Assembly: GCF_041504345.1 (NCBI RefSeq)
Contig: NZ_CP167894.1
Span: forward strand, 1,488,001 to 1,552,000
Origin: Vibrio sp. BS-M-Sm-2
GTDB taxonomy: Bacteria; Pseudomonadota; Gammaproteobacteria; Enterobacterales; Vibrionaceae
DNA length: 64,000 nucleotides
Reading direction: 5' to 3'
Shown here: positions 20,106 through 29,601 of the stretch, piece after piece
Layout: the number at the start of each line of letters is the position of its first letter
Position numbering within the stretch: position 1 is the stretch's first letter
Notes under the pieces: model-generated
The model's database searches: none
Told to the model about the DNA's origin: nothing
The model's input: only the letters and a program-made list of their open reading frames with translations
Made by a program: the position numbers and the translations under genes

Positions 20106-20840
20106 CTAAGCTTTTAGCTTACCGTAGTCTGGAAGCTCTGGCGCAATTTCAAAGTGCTGTTCGATTTGCGGAAATGCTTGAGGATAAAACTCGCATGGAA
20201 CAAAAGCTTTGAATAACTGATCATTAGCCGGATGGTAAAAACTCAGTTCACACGCGTGCAGAGCTAACCTATCGCTATAGTTAAACGCATCTGGCGTTGC
20301 ATAAAACTCGTCGCCCACAATTGGGTTCCCTATTTCCATACAATGCACACGTAACTGATGAGAGCGGCCAGTAATCGGCAGTAACTTCAACAAGGTGGTT
20401 TGAGTCTCTTGTTGCTCCACCACATAACGAGTCTGTGATGGTTTACCGTCCTCGAAACACACTTTCTGCTTCGGGCGATTCGTCCAATCGCAAAGAAGAG
20501 GAAGGTCAATCAATCCCTCTTTCTTTTCAACTGAACCCCATACCCGTGCGTAATAGAGTTTGTGAGTCAGTCGATATTGAAATTGCTTCTTCAGATGTCG
20601 CTCTGCTGGTTTATGTTTAGCGAGCAGCATCAAGCCCGATGTCGACATGTCCAATCGATGCACGACTTGAATCTCCGGAAATTCGACAACTAACCGACTC
20701 CACATACTATCGTAATGTTCTGGCAATCTTCCCGGCACTGAAAGTAGGCCAGCAGGCTTGTTCACCACAAGAATATCGTCATCTTGATAGACAATATCAA
20801 TCCACGGTTCACGTGGTGGTGTGTACTGTTCTAACGCCAT
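20106..20840 (-). CDS. rluA: Dual-specificity rRNA/tRNA pseudouridine synthase RluA
   Basis: RluA converts uridine 746 of 23S rRNA and uridine 32 of several tRNAs to pseudouridine. The 244-residue protein begins much like E. coli RluA (PPREPWIDIVYQDDDILVVNKPAGLLSVPGR-type opening). It has the catalytic motif HRLDMSTSGLMLLA with the active aspartate (about residue 63), DLPLLCDWTNRPKQKVC and the RSHQLRVHCMEIGNPIVGD motif. It is about 25 residues longer than E. coli RluA at the C terminus. In E. coli it adjoins rapA; here an NRAMP-like gene on the opposite strand lies between them. Confidence 0.93.
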   Translation of the reverse strand: MALEQYTPPREPWIDIVYQDDDILVVNKPAGLLSVPGRLPEHYDSMWSRLVVEFPEIQVVHRLDMSTSGLMLLAKHKPAERHLKKQFQYRLTHKLYYARVWGSVEKKEGLIDLPLLCDWTNRPKQKVCFEDGKPSQTRYVVEQQETQTTLLKLLPITGRSHQLRVHCMEIGNPIVGDEFYATPDAFNYSDRLALHACELSFYHPANDQLFKAFVPCEFYPQAFPQIEQHFEIAPELPDYGKLKA

Positions 20841-20998
20841 TGAAGCCTCTTAATTACTAGTGAATAAATAATTTGCGGTTGATTTGTTTATTATTAAATA
20901 CAATTTCCAATATTTTTGTACATAAAAGTTGACGACTTTACGAAACATGGTATTGATAGAGTAACGGAAAATAAGAAGTCAGCATCAAAGGAAAAATG

Positions 20999-22276
20999 AT
21001 GGAAAGTACGGTTAAAACCACCAACACAAAAACACCAGCCTCAGCTCCCCTATCAAGCTTAATCAAGTCCCTTGGCCCAGGTATTATGATGGCCGCAGCA
21101 GCTGTAGGTGGATCTCACTTAGTCGCCTCAACCAAAGCTGGGGCGATTTATGGTTGGCAGCTTGCCGCACTTATTATCCTGGTAAACATATTTAAGTACC
21201 CATTCTTCAGAGCTGGTATCCAATATACTCTTGGCACAGGGCAAAGTTTGGTGGAAGGATACTCTAACCTTGGCCGACCTTACCTTGTTACCTTTTCGAT
21301 ACTGAGTGCCATTTCCGCCGTGGTAAATACTGCTGCACTACTATTATTTAGTGCAAGCCTACTTAGCTACTTTGTTCCTTTCGAATTAGCCACCAGCACA
21401 TTGTGCATGATCGTTTTAGCGACCTGTTTGATCATTCTTTTTGCTGGCCATTATCGCGCGCTCGATACACTATCTAAAGCGATCATGGCGATCCTTACCA
21501 TCACAACCTTAGCTGCTGTTGCGATTGCTATTGGCTCTCCCGTTGAACCGGATGCTGCTTTTGTTCCACCATCACCTTGGTCATTAGCTGCTATTGGCTT
21601 TATCGTGGTGACCATGGGTTGGATGCCTGCGCCTATCGAGATTTCAAGCATCACCTCTATGTGGCTAAAAAGCCAAAAAGAGAAACAGGAAGTCACAGCT
21701 CAATCTGCCTTATTCGATTTCAACGTCGGCTACATTGGAACTGCACTGCTTGCTTTGGTATTTGTCGCTTTGGGTGCTCTAGTGCTTCACGGTTCAGGCG
21801 TGGAACTGTCTCGCTCTGGTGTTGGCTTTACTCACCAGTTAGTTGGTATTTATGCTTCTACGATTGGTGAATGGTCTCGTCCACTGATCGCGATCGTCGC
21901 TTTCTTCTGTATCTTTGGCAGTACCATTACCGTTATCGATGGCTACTCACGTGTGCTTGCTGAATCACAGCGTCTGTTACTCAACAAAGAATCGAGCCCA
22001 CGCATGCTGCAAGGTTGGATCATCATTGTCTCTATCTCGGCCCTAGCGATTGTGATGTTCTTTAGCGCTGCATTGATGCCAATGCTTGATTTTGCAATGG
22101 TACTCGCCTTTGCGACTACACCATTCTTCGCACTACTTAACTTCATCTTAGTAAACAAGGCTAAACTTCCAGAAGCACTAGCAATTGGTAGCAAGCTAAA
22201 ATGGTTGTCTGTCGCGGGTCTTGTTTACCTATTTGGTTTCTTAGCAGTATTTGTTTGGTGGAAGTGGTTGATGTAA
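20999..22276 (+). CDS. NRAMP-like transporter with altered metal-site motifs
   Basis: The 425-residue membrane protein has about eleven hydrophobic segments and aligns with the NRAMP family. The first segment (SLGPGIMMAAAAVGGSH) is followed by TKAGAIYGWQL, like the TM1 and following loop of MntH. The canonical DPGN motif of TM1 is replaced by GGSH, and the TM6 MPH motif is replaced by MPAPIE. Those residues bind Mn/Fe in true NRAMPs, so transport of another substrate is likely. Two ATGs lie in tandem; the second (20999) is chosen because AAGGA is only 3 nt from the first. It is divergent from rluA and convergent with rapA, across a perfect bidirectional terminator. Confidence 0.8.
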   Translation: MESTVKTTNTKTPASAPLSSLIKSLGPGIMMAAAAVGGSHLVASTKAGAIYGWQLAALIILVNIFKYPFFRAGIQYTLGTGQSLVEGYSNLGRPYLVTFSILSAISAVVNTAALLLFSASLLSYFVPFELATSTLCMIVLATCLIILFAGHYRALDTLSKAIMAILTITTLAAVAIAIGSPVEPDAAFVPPSPWSLAAIGFIVVTMGWMPAPIEISSITSMWLKSQKEKQEVTAQSALFDFNVGYIGTALLALVFVALGALVLHGSGVELSRSGVGFTHQLVGIYASTIGEWSRPLIAIVAFFCIFGSTITVIDGYSRVLAESQRLLLNKESSPRMLQGWIIIVSISALAIVMFFSAALMPMLDFAMVLAFATTPFFALLNFILVNKAKLPEALAIGSKLKWLSVAGLVYLFGFLAVFVWWKWLM

Positions 22277-22330
22277 TTCCTCAGCCGATACATCTTTCAA
22301 CAACCAATACAGCTTTCAAACGCTAGATAA

Positions 22331-22361
22331 AAATAAGGCCTTCATGATGAAGGCCTTATTT
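22331..22361. terminator. Bidirectional terminator between NRAMP-like gene and rapA
   Basis: AAATAAGGCCTTCAT (22331-22345) and ATGAAGGCCTTATTT (22347-22361) form a perfect 15-bp palindrome around one base. A-rich sequence on the left and T-rich on the right suit termination of both convergent genes. Confidence 0.88.
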
Positions 22362-22387
22362 CGTTGAAGCGTTTAACTAGTGCAAAA

Positions 22388-25297
22388 CTAGTTGTGAGAA
22401 ACCACAATCAAGCGTAATGAATCTAGCTGAACCTGAGCTTTGCTGATGTAACCGGTTAGTTCATTGATTTGAGCTTCGATTACCTCTAGCTCTTCATCAC
22501 GAATGTTAGGGTTCACGGCTTTAAGTGCTTGTAGACGCTCTAATTCACCGTTTAGATTAGTCTGCATGTCTCGTTGAGCTTGTTGACGCACTTCTTCCAC
22601 TTTAGGAAGTACGTGCGTCTCACCCGCTTCGATTAGCTTGTGAATCTCACCTTGTACTGAGTTAACTAGCTTGCTCGCTAAATGACGGTTTACAGGGCTT
22701 AATTGACGGTTAAAGCTGTCGAACTCGACCTGAGCTGATAAGTCATTACCACGGCCATCCATCATTAAACGAATTGGCGTCTTAGGTAAGAACTGGCTGA
22801 TACCGCTGCGTTTCGGCGCTTGCGCATCGACAAGGTAAACCAACTCAAGCAGGATAGTACCCACAGGCAGCGCTTTGTTTTTCAGTAGCGATACCGCTGA
22901 TGCACCAACACCCTCGCTCAGTAGCAGATCAATACCGCCCTGAATCATTGGGTGTTCCCAGCTAATAAAGTTCATGTCTTCACGAGAAAGCGCAGTATCA
23001 CGATCAAACGTGATAGTTGCGCCTTCGTATGGTAAGCCTGGGTAGCTTGGCACCATCATGTGCTCAGATGGTGTCACAACTAGCGCATTTTCACCCTTAT
23101 CGTCTTGGTTCAAACCAATCGTATCAAACAGGCTCAGGGCAAACGTTACTAGGTTAGTATCGCCATCAGTTGATGCGATCTTTTCTGCAATTTCATGCGC
23201 TTTATCGCCGCCGTTTGAATGCATTTCTAATAGGCGATCTCGGCCTTTTTCTAGATCTGATTTAAGGCTTTGATTTAGCTTGGCAGACTCCTCAATCACT
23301 TCATCAAGTTGCTCAGTGTTACCAGAAGCTAGCATCTCGATAAGAACATCTGAGTACTTGTCGTAAACTGTGCGACCTGTAGGGCACGTCTCTGCAAATG
23401 CGTTCAGACCTTCATCGAACCAACGCGCTAGAATCGCCTGTGATGTACCTTTTAGATAAGGAACATGAATGTCGATATCACGCAGCTGACCGATACGGTC
23501 CAAACGACCAATACGTTGTTCAAGCAAATCCGGGTTAAACGGAAGATCGAACATCACTAACTGATTGGCAAACTGGAAGTTACGACCTTCAGAGCCGATT
23601 TCGCTACAGATAAGCACCTGAGCACCGCCCTCTTCTTGAGCAAAGTAAGCCGCAGCTTTATCACGCTCTAGAATCGACATGCCTTCGTGGAATACCGTCG
23701 CACGCACACCTTCACGCTCACGCAGTGCTTGCTCTAATTGAAGTGCAGTACTTGCACGAGAAGCGATCACTAGGATCTTTTCGCTGCGCTTGTCTTGGAT
23801 CTTTTCAATCAACCAGTTAACGCGTGAATCGAACTGCCACCAGCTTGAATCTTCACCTTCAAACTCTTGGAAGATCTCTTCTGGGTAAAGCATCTTCATC
23901 GCACGAGCTTCGGGTGCCATCTTGCCACCGATCATGCCAGATACACGCATTGAGGTTGTGTACTGCGTTGGAATTTCCATCGGCAGTAGGTTTACATTAC
24001 GTTTAGGGAAGCCTTTGATTGCAGCACGTGTGTTTCTGAAAAGAACACGGCCGGTACCATGGCGATCCATAAGGTTATCAATCAATTCTTGGCGAGCTAA
24101 CGCTTGCTCTTCTTCGCTGCTATCACCTTCAATCACACGGAACAGAGGCTCAACATCTTGCTCAGAAAGCAGTTCCGTAATCTGGTTCTTCGCGCTGTTT
24201 TCAAGCTTCACACCAGAGAATAGAGCCGTTACTGCATCAGCAACGGGGGCGTATTGGTCTTCTTCTTCAACGAATGCTTCGTAATCGTAGAAGCGATCTG
24301 GATCAAGCAGGCGCAGACGTGCAAAGTGGCTCTCACGACCAAGCTGCTCAGGCGTTGCGGTTAGTAGTAACACACCAGACGTATTTTCCGCTAAGCCTTC
24401 TACCACTTGGTATTCGCGGCTTGGTTTGTCTTGGCTCCACTCAAGGTGGTGCGCTTCATCGACGACCAACAGATCCCACTCACCTTCAAGAGCTTGCTCG
24501 TAGCGCTTGCGGCTCTTACGTAGGAAGTCCAAAGAACACAAAACGTATTGCTGGGTATCAAATGGGTTGTCTGATTCAGCAAACGCTTCGATACAACGCT
24601 CTTCGTCAAAGATAGAGAAGTGCAGATTGAAACGACGCATCATCTCTACTAACCATTGATGTTGTAGAGTTTCAGGAACCACAATAAGAATACGTTCAGC
24701 ACGGCCAGACAGCACCTGTTGGTGGATGATCATGCCCGCTTCGATGGTTTTACCTAGGCCAACTTCATCGGCCAGTAAAACACGCGGAGCGTGACGACGA
24801 CCCACTTCATGAGCGATGTATAGCTGATGAGGGATTAAGCCAGCACGCATACCACACAAGCCACGCATAGGGCTCTTGTGTTGTTGGTACTGGTTGCTCA
24901 GCGCGCGGTAACGCAACACAAAGTTATCCATACGATCGATTTGACCCGCGTACAGTTTATCTTGTGGCTTGTTAAATCGGATCTGGTTGCTTAAGAAGAT
25001 TTCACGCAGAGTGACTTCTGTTTCTTGGGTATCTTCGCGAGTACCTAAGTAGGTTAGCAGCCCTTTGTCTTCGATAACTTCTTCGACAGACAGAGACCAA
25101 CCTTCTTGGCATTCGATGACATCGCCTACATTAAACGTTACTCGGGTTACGGGAGCATCAGTACGTGCATAAACACGGTTTTCTTCTGACGCTGCAAACA
25201 TTAGTGTCACTGTGCGAGCATCCATTGCTACAACGGTACCTAAACCTAAATCGCTCTCCGTATCGCTTATCCAGCGTTGCCCCAAAGCAAATGTCAT
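22388..25297 (-). CDS. rapA: RNA polymerase-associated ATPase RapA (HepA)
   Basis: RapA is a Swi2/Snf2-family ATPase that binds RNA polymerase and recycles it from stalled post-termination complexes. The 969-residue protein matches the E. coli length (968). An N-terminal Tudor-like region comes first (about 1-107). It is followed by Walker [14 protein letters not shown] (about 177-188), DEAHHLEW (Walker B), [10 protein letters not shown] (motif III), and the second RecA lobe with [26 protein letters not shown] and [13 protein letters not shown] long C-terminal region follows. Its 466-bp upstream region holds a CRP-like site. Confidence 0.97.
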   Translation of the reverse strand: MTFALGQRWISDTESDLGLGTVVAMDARTVTLMFAASEENRVYARTDAPVTRVTFNVGDVIECQEGWSLSVEEVIEDKGLLTYLGTREDTQETEVTLREIFLSNQIRFNKPQDKLYAGQIDRMDNFVLRYRALSNQYQQHKSPMRGLCGMRAGLIPHQLYIAHEVGRRHAPRVLLADEVGLGKTIEAGMIIHQQVLSGRAERILIVVPETLQHQWLVEMMRRFNLHFSIFDEERCIEAFAESDNPFDTQQYVLCSLDFLRKSRKRYEQALEGEWDLLVVDEAHHLEWSQDKPSREYQVVEGLAENTSGVLLLTATPEQLGRESHFARLRLLDPDRFYDYEAFVEEEDQYAPVADAVTALFSGVKLENSAKNQITELLSEQDVEPLFRVIEGDSSEEEQALARQELIDNLMDRHGTGRVLFRNTRAAIKGFPKRNVNLLPMEIPTQYTTSMRVSGMIGGKMAPEARAMKMLYPEEIFQEFEGEDSSWWQFDSRVNWLIEKIQDKRSEKILVIASRASTALQLEQALREREGVRATVFHEGMSILERDKAAAYFAQEEGGAQVLICSEIGSEGRNFQFANQLVMFDLPFNPDLLEQRIGRLDRIGQLRDIDIHVPYLKGTSQAILARWFDEGLNAFAETCPTGRTVYDKYSDVLIEMLASGNTEQLDEVIEESAKLNQSLKSDLEKGRDRLLEMHSNGGDKAHEIAEKIASTDGDTNLVTFALSLFDTIGLNQDDKGENALVVTPSEHMMVPSYPGLPYEGATITFDRDTALSREDMNFISWEHPMIQGGIDLLLSEGVGASAVSLLKNKALPVGTILLELVYLVDAQAPKRSGISQFLPKTPIRLMMDGRGNDLSAQVEFDSFNRQLSPVNRHLASKLVNSVQGEIHKLIEAGETHVLPKVEEVRQQAQRDMQTNLNGELERLQALKAVNPNIRDEELEVIEAQINELTGYISKAQVQLDSLRLIVVSHN

Positions 25298-25487
25298 GAA
25301 TCGACTACCTCAATCTTATAGTTGGAATTTGGTCTTTTTAACTGCAGTTTCAAACAAGAACGTTCTCGCTCCTGAACTAAAAATATAGCCAAAAATGCCT
25401 AGTTTGCAGCCACTTTTTAAGTGCGCTCTCAATAATAAATATCTCGAGAAAATGGTGCAGAAAAAGGTCGCTAATCTTACTCGATGC

Positions 25488-25503
25488 TGTGATTTAGGTC
25501 ACG
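25488..25503. promoter_or_regulatory. CRP-like site upstream of rapA/phoH
   Basis: TGTGA-TTTAGG-TCACG matches the CRP core TGTGA-N6-TCACA at all but the last base. It lies 190 bp from the rapA start and 260 bp from the phoH start, so either gene, or neither, could be the target. Confidence 0.5.
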
Positions 25504-25611
25504 CCTAAAGGAGATGATTTCGTGCTTTTTTTCTGTTTTCGCCAGTGCAATCAAACTGTCAAAAATTCATGGTTAATCTATAGGTAGCAGATTGCTGCTC
25601 TCAAACGAATA

Positions 25612-25639
25612 CGCCATATTCACTCATCACAATATGGCG
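25612..25639. other. Perfect 9-bp inverted repeat upstream of PIN-PhoH gene
   Basis: CGCCATATT (25612-25620) and AATATGGCG (25631-25639) flank a 10-nt loop, CACTCATCAC. No T-run follows on either strand, so it is not an ordinary terminator. It may be an operator or an RNA element in the phoH leader. Confidence 0.45.
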
Positions 25640-25763
25640 CTGTTCCTCTAGATGAAGTTTAGGTGAGTAGTTGACTATCACCAGAATCAGATACTAATCT
25701 TTATATGAGCTTTATCTACGTTCAATCGATGCAAAGCAAGCCGTACTACGGCAAGGAGATGCT

Positions 25764-27143
25764 ATGGGCGAGACCAACCGGAAGCTATTTGTTTTAGACA
25801 CCAATATCCTACTTCACGAACCCTTCGCTATATTTTCTTTCCAAGAGCACGATGTCGTTATCCCCATGACAGTGCTAGAAGAACTCGACAGAATTAAAGA
25901 CAGTAAAAGAGACGTTGCTCGAGATGCGAGAATTGCGATTCGAACGCTCGAAGACCTGTTCAGGGAAGCCACACCAGATCAAATATCGGAAGGCATCCCT
26001 TTTTCTAAAGACATAAACGCATCTGGCAGTATTTCAATACTCGCTGATTACGAACTTCAAGAAAGCATCAAAGCCTTCGCCGATGACAAGGCAGGCGATA
26101 ACCGAATCCTCAACGCCGTCCTCTATCTTCAAAATAAACGCGCGCCGCGCGAAGTGGTTCTTATTACCAAAGACATCAACATGCGTTTGCGAGCCAAAGG
26201 AGCCGGTGTCCGTTTTGTTGAGGACTATCAAACCGACCAACTGATTGATGATATCCAATACCTCACCAAAGGCTTCCAACAACTGGAAGGCGCATTTTGG
26301 GATTGTATCGATAATGTCGAGAGCAGAAGTTTAGGCGGAAAGACGCTGCACACCTTAGCAAGAGCGCCGTTCGAGCCCACTTTCCTCAATCAATATGTGA
26401 TTGACGAGGAGAGTGACTTTGCGGCTCGAGTCGAAGAAATTGAGCCGCAAAGCATTACCCTGAGAGACCTCAGCCGCGAAAGACTGATGAATCGCAGGGC
26501 ATGGGACATCACACCAAAGAACGTCTATCAAGGCATGGCGATAGACGCACTGCTCGACCCTGATATTGATCTTGTTATTCTCACCGGCGCAGCGGGTAGT
26601 GGTAAGACACTGCTCGCGATGGCCGCAGCGCTTGAGCAAACCATTGAGCGTAAACAGTTCGATAAGATCATCGTAACCCGAAACACCCCTGATATTGGTG
26701 AGTCGATAGGTTTCCTTCCGGGTACAGAGGAAGAGAAGATGTTGCCTTGGTTAGCCGCAGTGACCGATACGCTGGAAGCGCTGCACAAGAATGATCACTG
26801 CACAGAAGGCTCGATGAAATACATCTGTGACAAAGCCAACATCCAGTTCAAATCGATTAACTTTATGCGTGGCCGTTCAATTCAGAATGCGTTTGTGCTT
26901 TTGGATGAGTGTCAAAACCTGACCGCTTCACAAATCAAAACCATTATCACCCGTTGTGGTGAAGGTACTAAGATCGTCTGCTCAGGGAACCTAGCGCAGA
27001 TAGATTCTTCCTATCTAACCCCTGTGACCTCGGGGCTCACCTACATGGTCGAGCGTTTTAAAAACTTCGAAGGCAGCGCCAACATCCACCTCAATGGTGT
27101 GGTGCGTAGCCGACTGGCTGAGTTCGCGGAAGAGAACATGTAA
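25764..27143 (+). CDS. PIN-domain/PhoH-family ATPase fusion
   Basis: The 459-residue protein joins an N-terminal PIN nuclease-like domain to a PhoH ATPase/helicase-type domain. In the PIN half (about 1-150) acidic residues occur in LDTNILL (Asp12), LEELDRIK, GDNRILNAVL and LITKDINMR. The PhoH half has Walker A GAAGSGKT (about 275-282), Walker B FVLLDECQNL and sensor-like ITRCGEGTKIVCSGN. PIN-PhoH (PhoH2-type) proteins have been described as RNA nucleases/helicases, some as toxin modules. No small antitoxin ORF is evident just upstream here. It stands alone between divergent rapA and convergent tldD. Confidence 0.9.
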   Translation: MGETNRKLFVLDTNILLHEPFAIFSFQEHDVVIPMTVLEELDRIKDSKRDVARDARIAIRTLEDLFREATPDQISEGIPFSKDINASGSISILADYELQESIKAFADDKAGDNRILNAVLYLQNKRAPREVVLITKDINMRLRAKGAGVRFVEDYQTDQLIDDIQYLTKGFQQLEGAFWDCIDNVESRSLGGKTLHTLARAPFEPTFLNQYVIDEESDFAARVEEIEPQSITLRDLSRERLMNRRAWDITPKNVYQGMAIDALLDPDIDLVILTGAAGSGKTLLAMAAALEQTIERKQFDKIIVTRNTPDIGESIGFLPGTEEEKMLPWLAAVTDTLEALHKNDHCTEGSMKYICDKANIQFKSINFMRGRSIQNAFVLLDECQNLTASQIKTIITRCGEGTKIVCSGNLAQIDSSYLTPVTSGLTYMVERFKNFEGSANIHLNGVVRSRLAEFAEENM

Positions 27144-27181
27144 TCGCTTTTTTGCTCTTACTCATCATTCACCCAAAAACA

Positions 27182-27209
27182 AAAAGCGCCTCATAATAGA
27201 GGCGCTTTT
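27182..27209. terminator. Bidirectional terminator between phoH and tldD
   Basis: AAAAGCGCCTC and GAGGCGCTTTT form an 11-bp stem with a 6-nt loop. A's before and T's after serve both converging genes; on the minus strand it ends the long mreB-tldD unit. Confidence 0.88.
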
Positions 27210-27249
27210 CAATTTATCTTTATAGTGATTTTTCAGAGGCTAGTCTGCT

Positions 27250-28695
27250 TTACTCAGTACCACCGACAGTTAGCGAGTCTAGCTTCAATGTTGGTTGACC
27301 AACCCCCACTGGCACACTTTGACCAGCCTTACCACACACACCAACACCACGGTCGATGCTTAGATCGTTACCCACCATAGACACTTGCTGCATTGCCTCG
27401 ATACCAGAACCTATTAGCGTTGCGCCCTTCACTGGGTGAGTGATCTTACCGTTTTCAATCATGTACGCTTCAGAAGCTGAAAATACAAACTTACCTGAAG
27501 TAATATCAACCTGGCCGCCACCGAAGTTCGGTGCGTAGATACCTTTCTCAACCGTCGCGATGATCTCTTCCGGCGTGTGTTCGCCCGGTAGCATGTATGT
27601 ATTCGTCATACGTGGCATTGGAAGGTGCGCGTATGACTCACGACGACCATTACCTGTCGGTGCTACCCCCATTAGACGAGCGTTCAACTTATCTTGCATG
27701 TAACCCTTTAGGATTCCGTTTTCGATTAGCGTATTGTACTGACCGTTAACACCTTCATCATCGACGTTCAATGAACCGCGTAGATCCGTTAATGTGCCGT
27801 CATCGACAATCGTACATAGGCTTGAAGTGACTTGCTCACCAACTTTGCCAGAGAATACTGACGACTCTTTACGGTTGAAATCGCCTTCTAAACCATGGCC
27901 TACCGCTTCATGCAGCAAAACGCCCGGCCAGCCAGAACCAAGAACCACAGGCATTGCACCAGCAGGCGCAGCCACCGCTTCAAGGTTAACTAATGCTTGG
28001 CGAATCGCTTCATCCGCAAACTGATAAGCTACTTGAGTGCCTTTGTCATCACTTAAGAAGAAGTCATAACCAAAACGGCCACCACCACCAGCGCTACCAC
28101 GCTCACGACGATCACCCTTCTGTGCCAGTACGCTAATAGATAGACGAACCAGCGGACGAATATCGCCAGCGTAAGTCCCATCAGTCGCAGCAACCAACAT
28201 CTGCTCATGCACACCACTTAGGCTCACCGATACTTCAGTCACCATAGGTTCTTTAGTGCGAATGTAAGCATCTAATGATTTGAGTAATTCTGTTTTCTGC
28301 TGTTTTTCCCAGCTCGCTAGCGGGTTAACTGCATCATAGTAAGCTTGATTAGAGTTGCGTTTGAACGCTTGAACCTTGCCGTTTTGACCTTGTTTAGCGA
28401 TACCGCGAGCCGCAATTGCGCTCTGCTTAAGACCATCCAATTGAATTTGGTCAGAGTAAGCAAAACCGGTCTTTTCGCCAGATACGGCACGAACTCCAAC
28501 ACCGCAATCGATATTGAAAGAGCCGTCTTTAATAATGCTATCTTCTAGCACCAAAGATTCGTGCCAGCTTGACTGAAAGTAGATATCAGCATAATCAATT
28601 TGGCGGGTAGCAATGCTCGCCAATGTATCTGCGATATTTTGCTCCGTAAGCCCTGTCGGGTTCAGTAGCGCTTCTTCAATTTGATTAATGCTCAT
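27250..28695 (-). CDS. tldD: Metalloprotease TldD
   Basis: TldD with PmbA (TldE) forms a heterodimeric zinc peptidase involved in microcin B17 maturation and CcdA degradation in E. coli. The 481-residue protein has the hallmark HEAVGHG motif (His262, Glu263, His267) and the preceding GSGWPGVLL. The C-terminal part has [22 protein letters not shown] and a VDITSGKF stretch. It is the last gene of the mreB-C-D-maf-rng-yhdP-nit-tldD series, 19 bp after the amidohydrolase gene, and is followed by a strong terminator. Confidence 0.96.
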   Translation of the reverse strand: MSINQIEEALLNPTGLTEQNIADTLASIATRQIDYADIYFQSSWHESLVLEDSIIKDGSFNIDCGVGVRAVSGEKTGFAYSDQIQLDGLKQSAIAARGIAKQGQNGKVQAFKRNSNQAYYDAVNPLASWEKQQKTELLKSLDAYIRTKEPMVTEVSVSLSGVHEQMLVAATDGTYAGDIRPLVRLSISVLAQKGDRRERGSAGGGGRFGYDFFLSDDKGTQVAYQFADEAIRQALVNLEAVAAPAGAMPVVLGSGWPGVLLHEAVGHGLEGDFNRKESSVFSGKVGEQVTSSLCTIVDDGTLTDLRGSLNVDDEGVNGQYNTLIENGILKGYMQDKLNARLMGVAPTGNGRRESYAHLPMPRMTNTYMLPGEHTPEEIIATVEKGIYAPNFGGGQVDITSGKFVFSASEAYMIENGKITHPVKGATLIGSGIEAMQQVSMVGNDLSIDRGVGVCGKAGQSVPVGVGQPTLKLDSLTVGGTE

Positions 28696-28714
28696 AGATG
28701 GCTCTTGTTTGTAA

Positions 28715-29527
28715 TTAAAATTGATTGGTGAATCGAGAGTGTTGCGTGATTGGCATATTTTGCCTAATTGACTCGCAACTGGATATGTCTATCTCAACCA
28801 CCATACTTTTAGGGTCTTGGTCTAACTGTGCGACTACTCGTCCCCAGGGATCAACCACCATAGAGTGTCCCCATGTTTCTCTTTGGCAAGGGTGCTTACC
28901 ACCTTGCCCCACCGCGACAATCCACGATTGTGTTTCAATGGCTCGGCATCTTAACAGTACTTCCCAGTGCGCTTGACCGGTTACAGCGGTGAACGCTGCA
29001 GGTACAACCATGATTTGTGCACCTTGCTTACGTAACTCTGAATACAAGTGAGGAAAGCGCACATCATAACAAATACTCAAACCTAAGCGACCAAAAGGCG
29101 TTTCCGTTGTCACAACTCGGTCACCTGGTGTGAAAATATCCGACTCTCGATAACACTTATGCGCATCGGCGACATCCACATCAAACATATGCAGCTTATC
29201 GTAATGAGCGACTAAACCACCAAAATCATCAATCACCAAGGTTGTGGTAGTCACACCTTTAGCTGTGCTTATCGGCATACTACCAATAACGATCCAAATT
29301 CTGTGAAGCTTTGCTAGCTCAGAAATTTTCTTTTGCAAAGGTCCATCATTTAAAGGCTCAGCATAGCGGTGATAGTCAGCTTTACTGCCAAAAACTAATG
29401 CGTTTTCAGGGCAAACGACCCACTTAGCGCCTAGCTCTTTGCACTTAACTATCTCTTGAGCGAGATAATCGAGATTGCTTTCAGGATCAGGGCCTGAAGT
29501 AATTTGAATCAATCCAACACAATCCAT
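28715..29527 (-). CDS. Carbon-nitrogen hydrolase (Nit/YbeM-like deaminated glutathione amidase family)
   Basis: This is a 270-residue member of the nitrilase superfamily. The catalytic triad is visible: Glu41 in CPENALVFG, Lys111 in [10 protein letters not shown] and Cys153 in [12 protein letters not shown]. The sequence resembles the Nit1/Nit2 type, which hydrolyses deaminated glutathione, a metabolite-repair function; this substrate is inferred. It lies between yhdP and tldD, a common Vibrio arrangement (in E. coli tldD follows yhdP directly). It shares the operon with its neighbours. Confidence 0.88.
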   Translation of the reverse strand: MDCVGLIQITSGPDPESNLDYLAQEIVKCKELGAKWVVCPENALVFGSKADYHRYAEPLNDGPLQKKISELAKLHRIWIVIGSMPISTAKGVTTTTLVIDDFGGLVAHYDKLHMFDVDVADAHKCYRESDIFTPGDRVVTTETPFGRLGLSICYDVRFPHLYSELRKQGAQIMVVPAAFTAVTGQAHWEVLLRCRAIETQSWIVAVGQGGKHPCQRETWGHSMVVDPWGRVVAQLDQDPKSMVVEIDISSCESIRQNMPITQHSRFTNQF

Positions 29528-29601
29528 GTGTACCGCTTCTCCATTTATTATGATTCAGAATTTTAATTTTAGTCGTATATTAACCCACTAGTGTCTAACA
29601 A

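Larger units (their letters stand above)
25298..25763. other. Divergent rapA-phoH control region
   Basis: This is the largest gene-free stretch (466 bp). It has no supportable ORF. It contains a CRP-like site at 25488-25503, and a perfect inverted repeat CGCCATATT/AATATGGCG at 25612-25639 with a 10-nt loop and no T-run. A purine-rich ribosome-binding stretch (GGCAAGGAGATG) lies immediately before the PhoH start. Confidence 0.6.

Noticed and set aside
22331..22361. 15-bp palindrome considered as a possible attachment or recombination site
   Set aside because: Its position between two convergent genes and A/T flanks fit a bidirectional terminator; there is no integrase gene.
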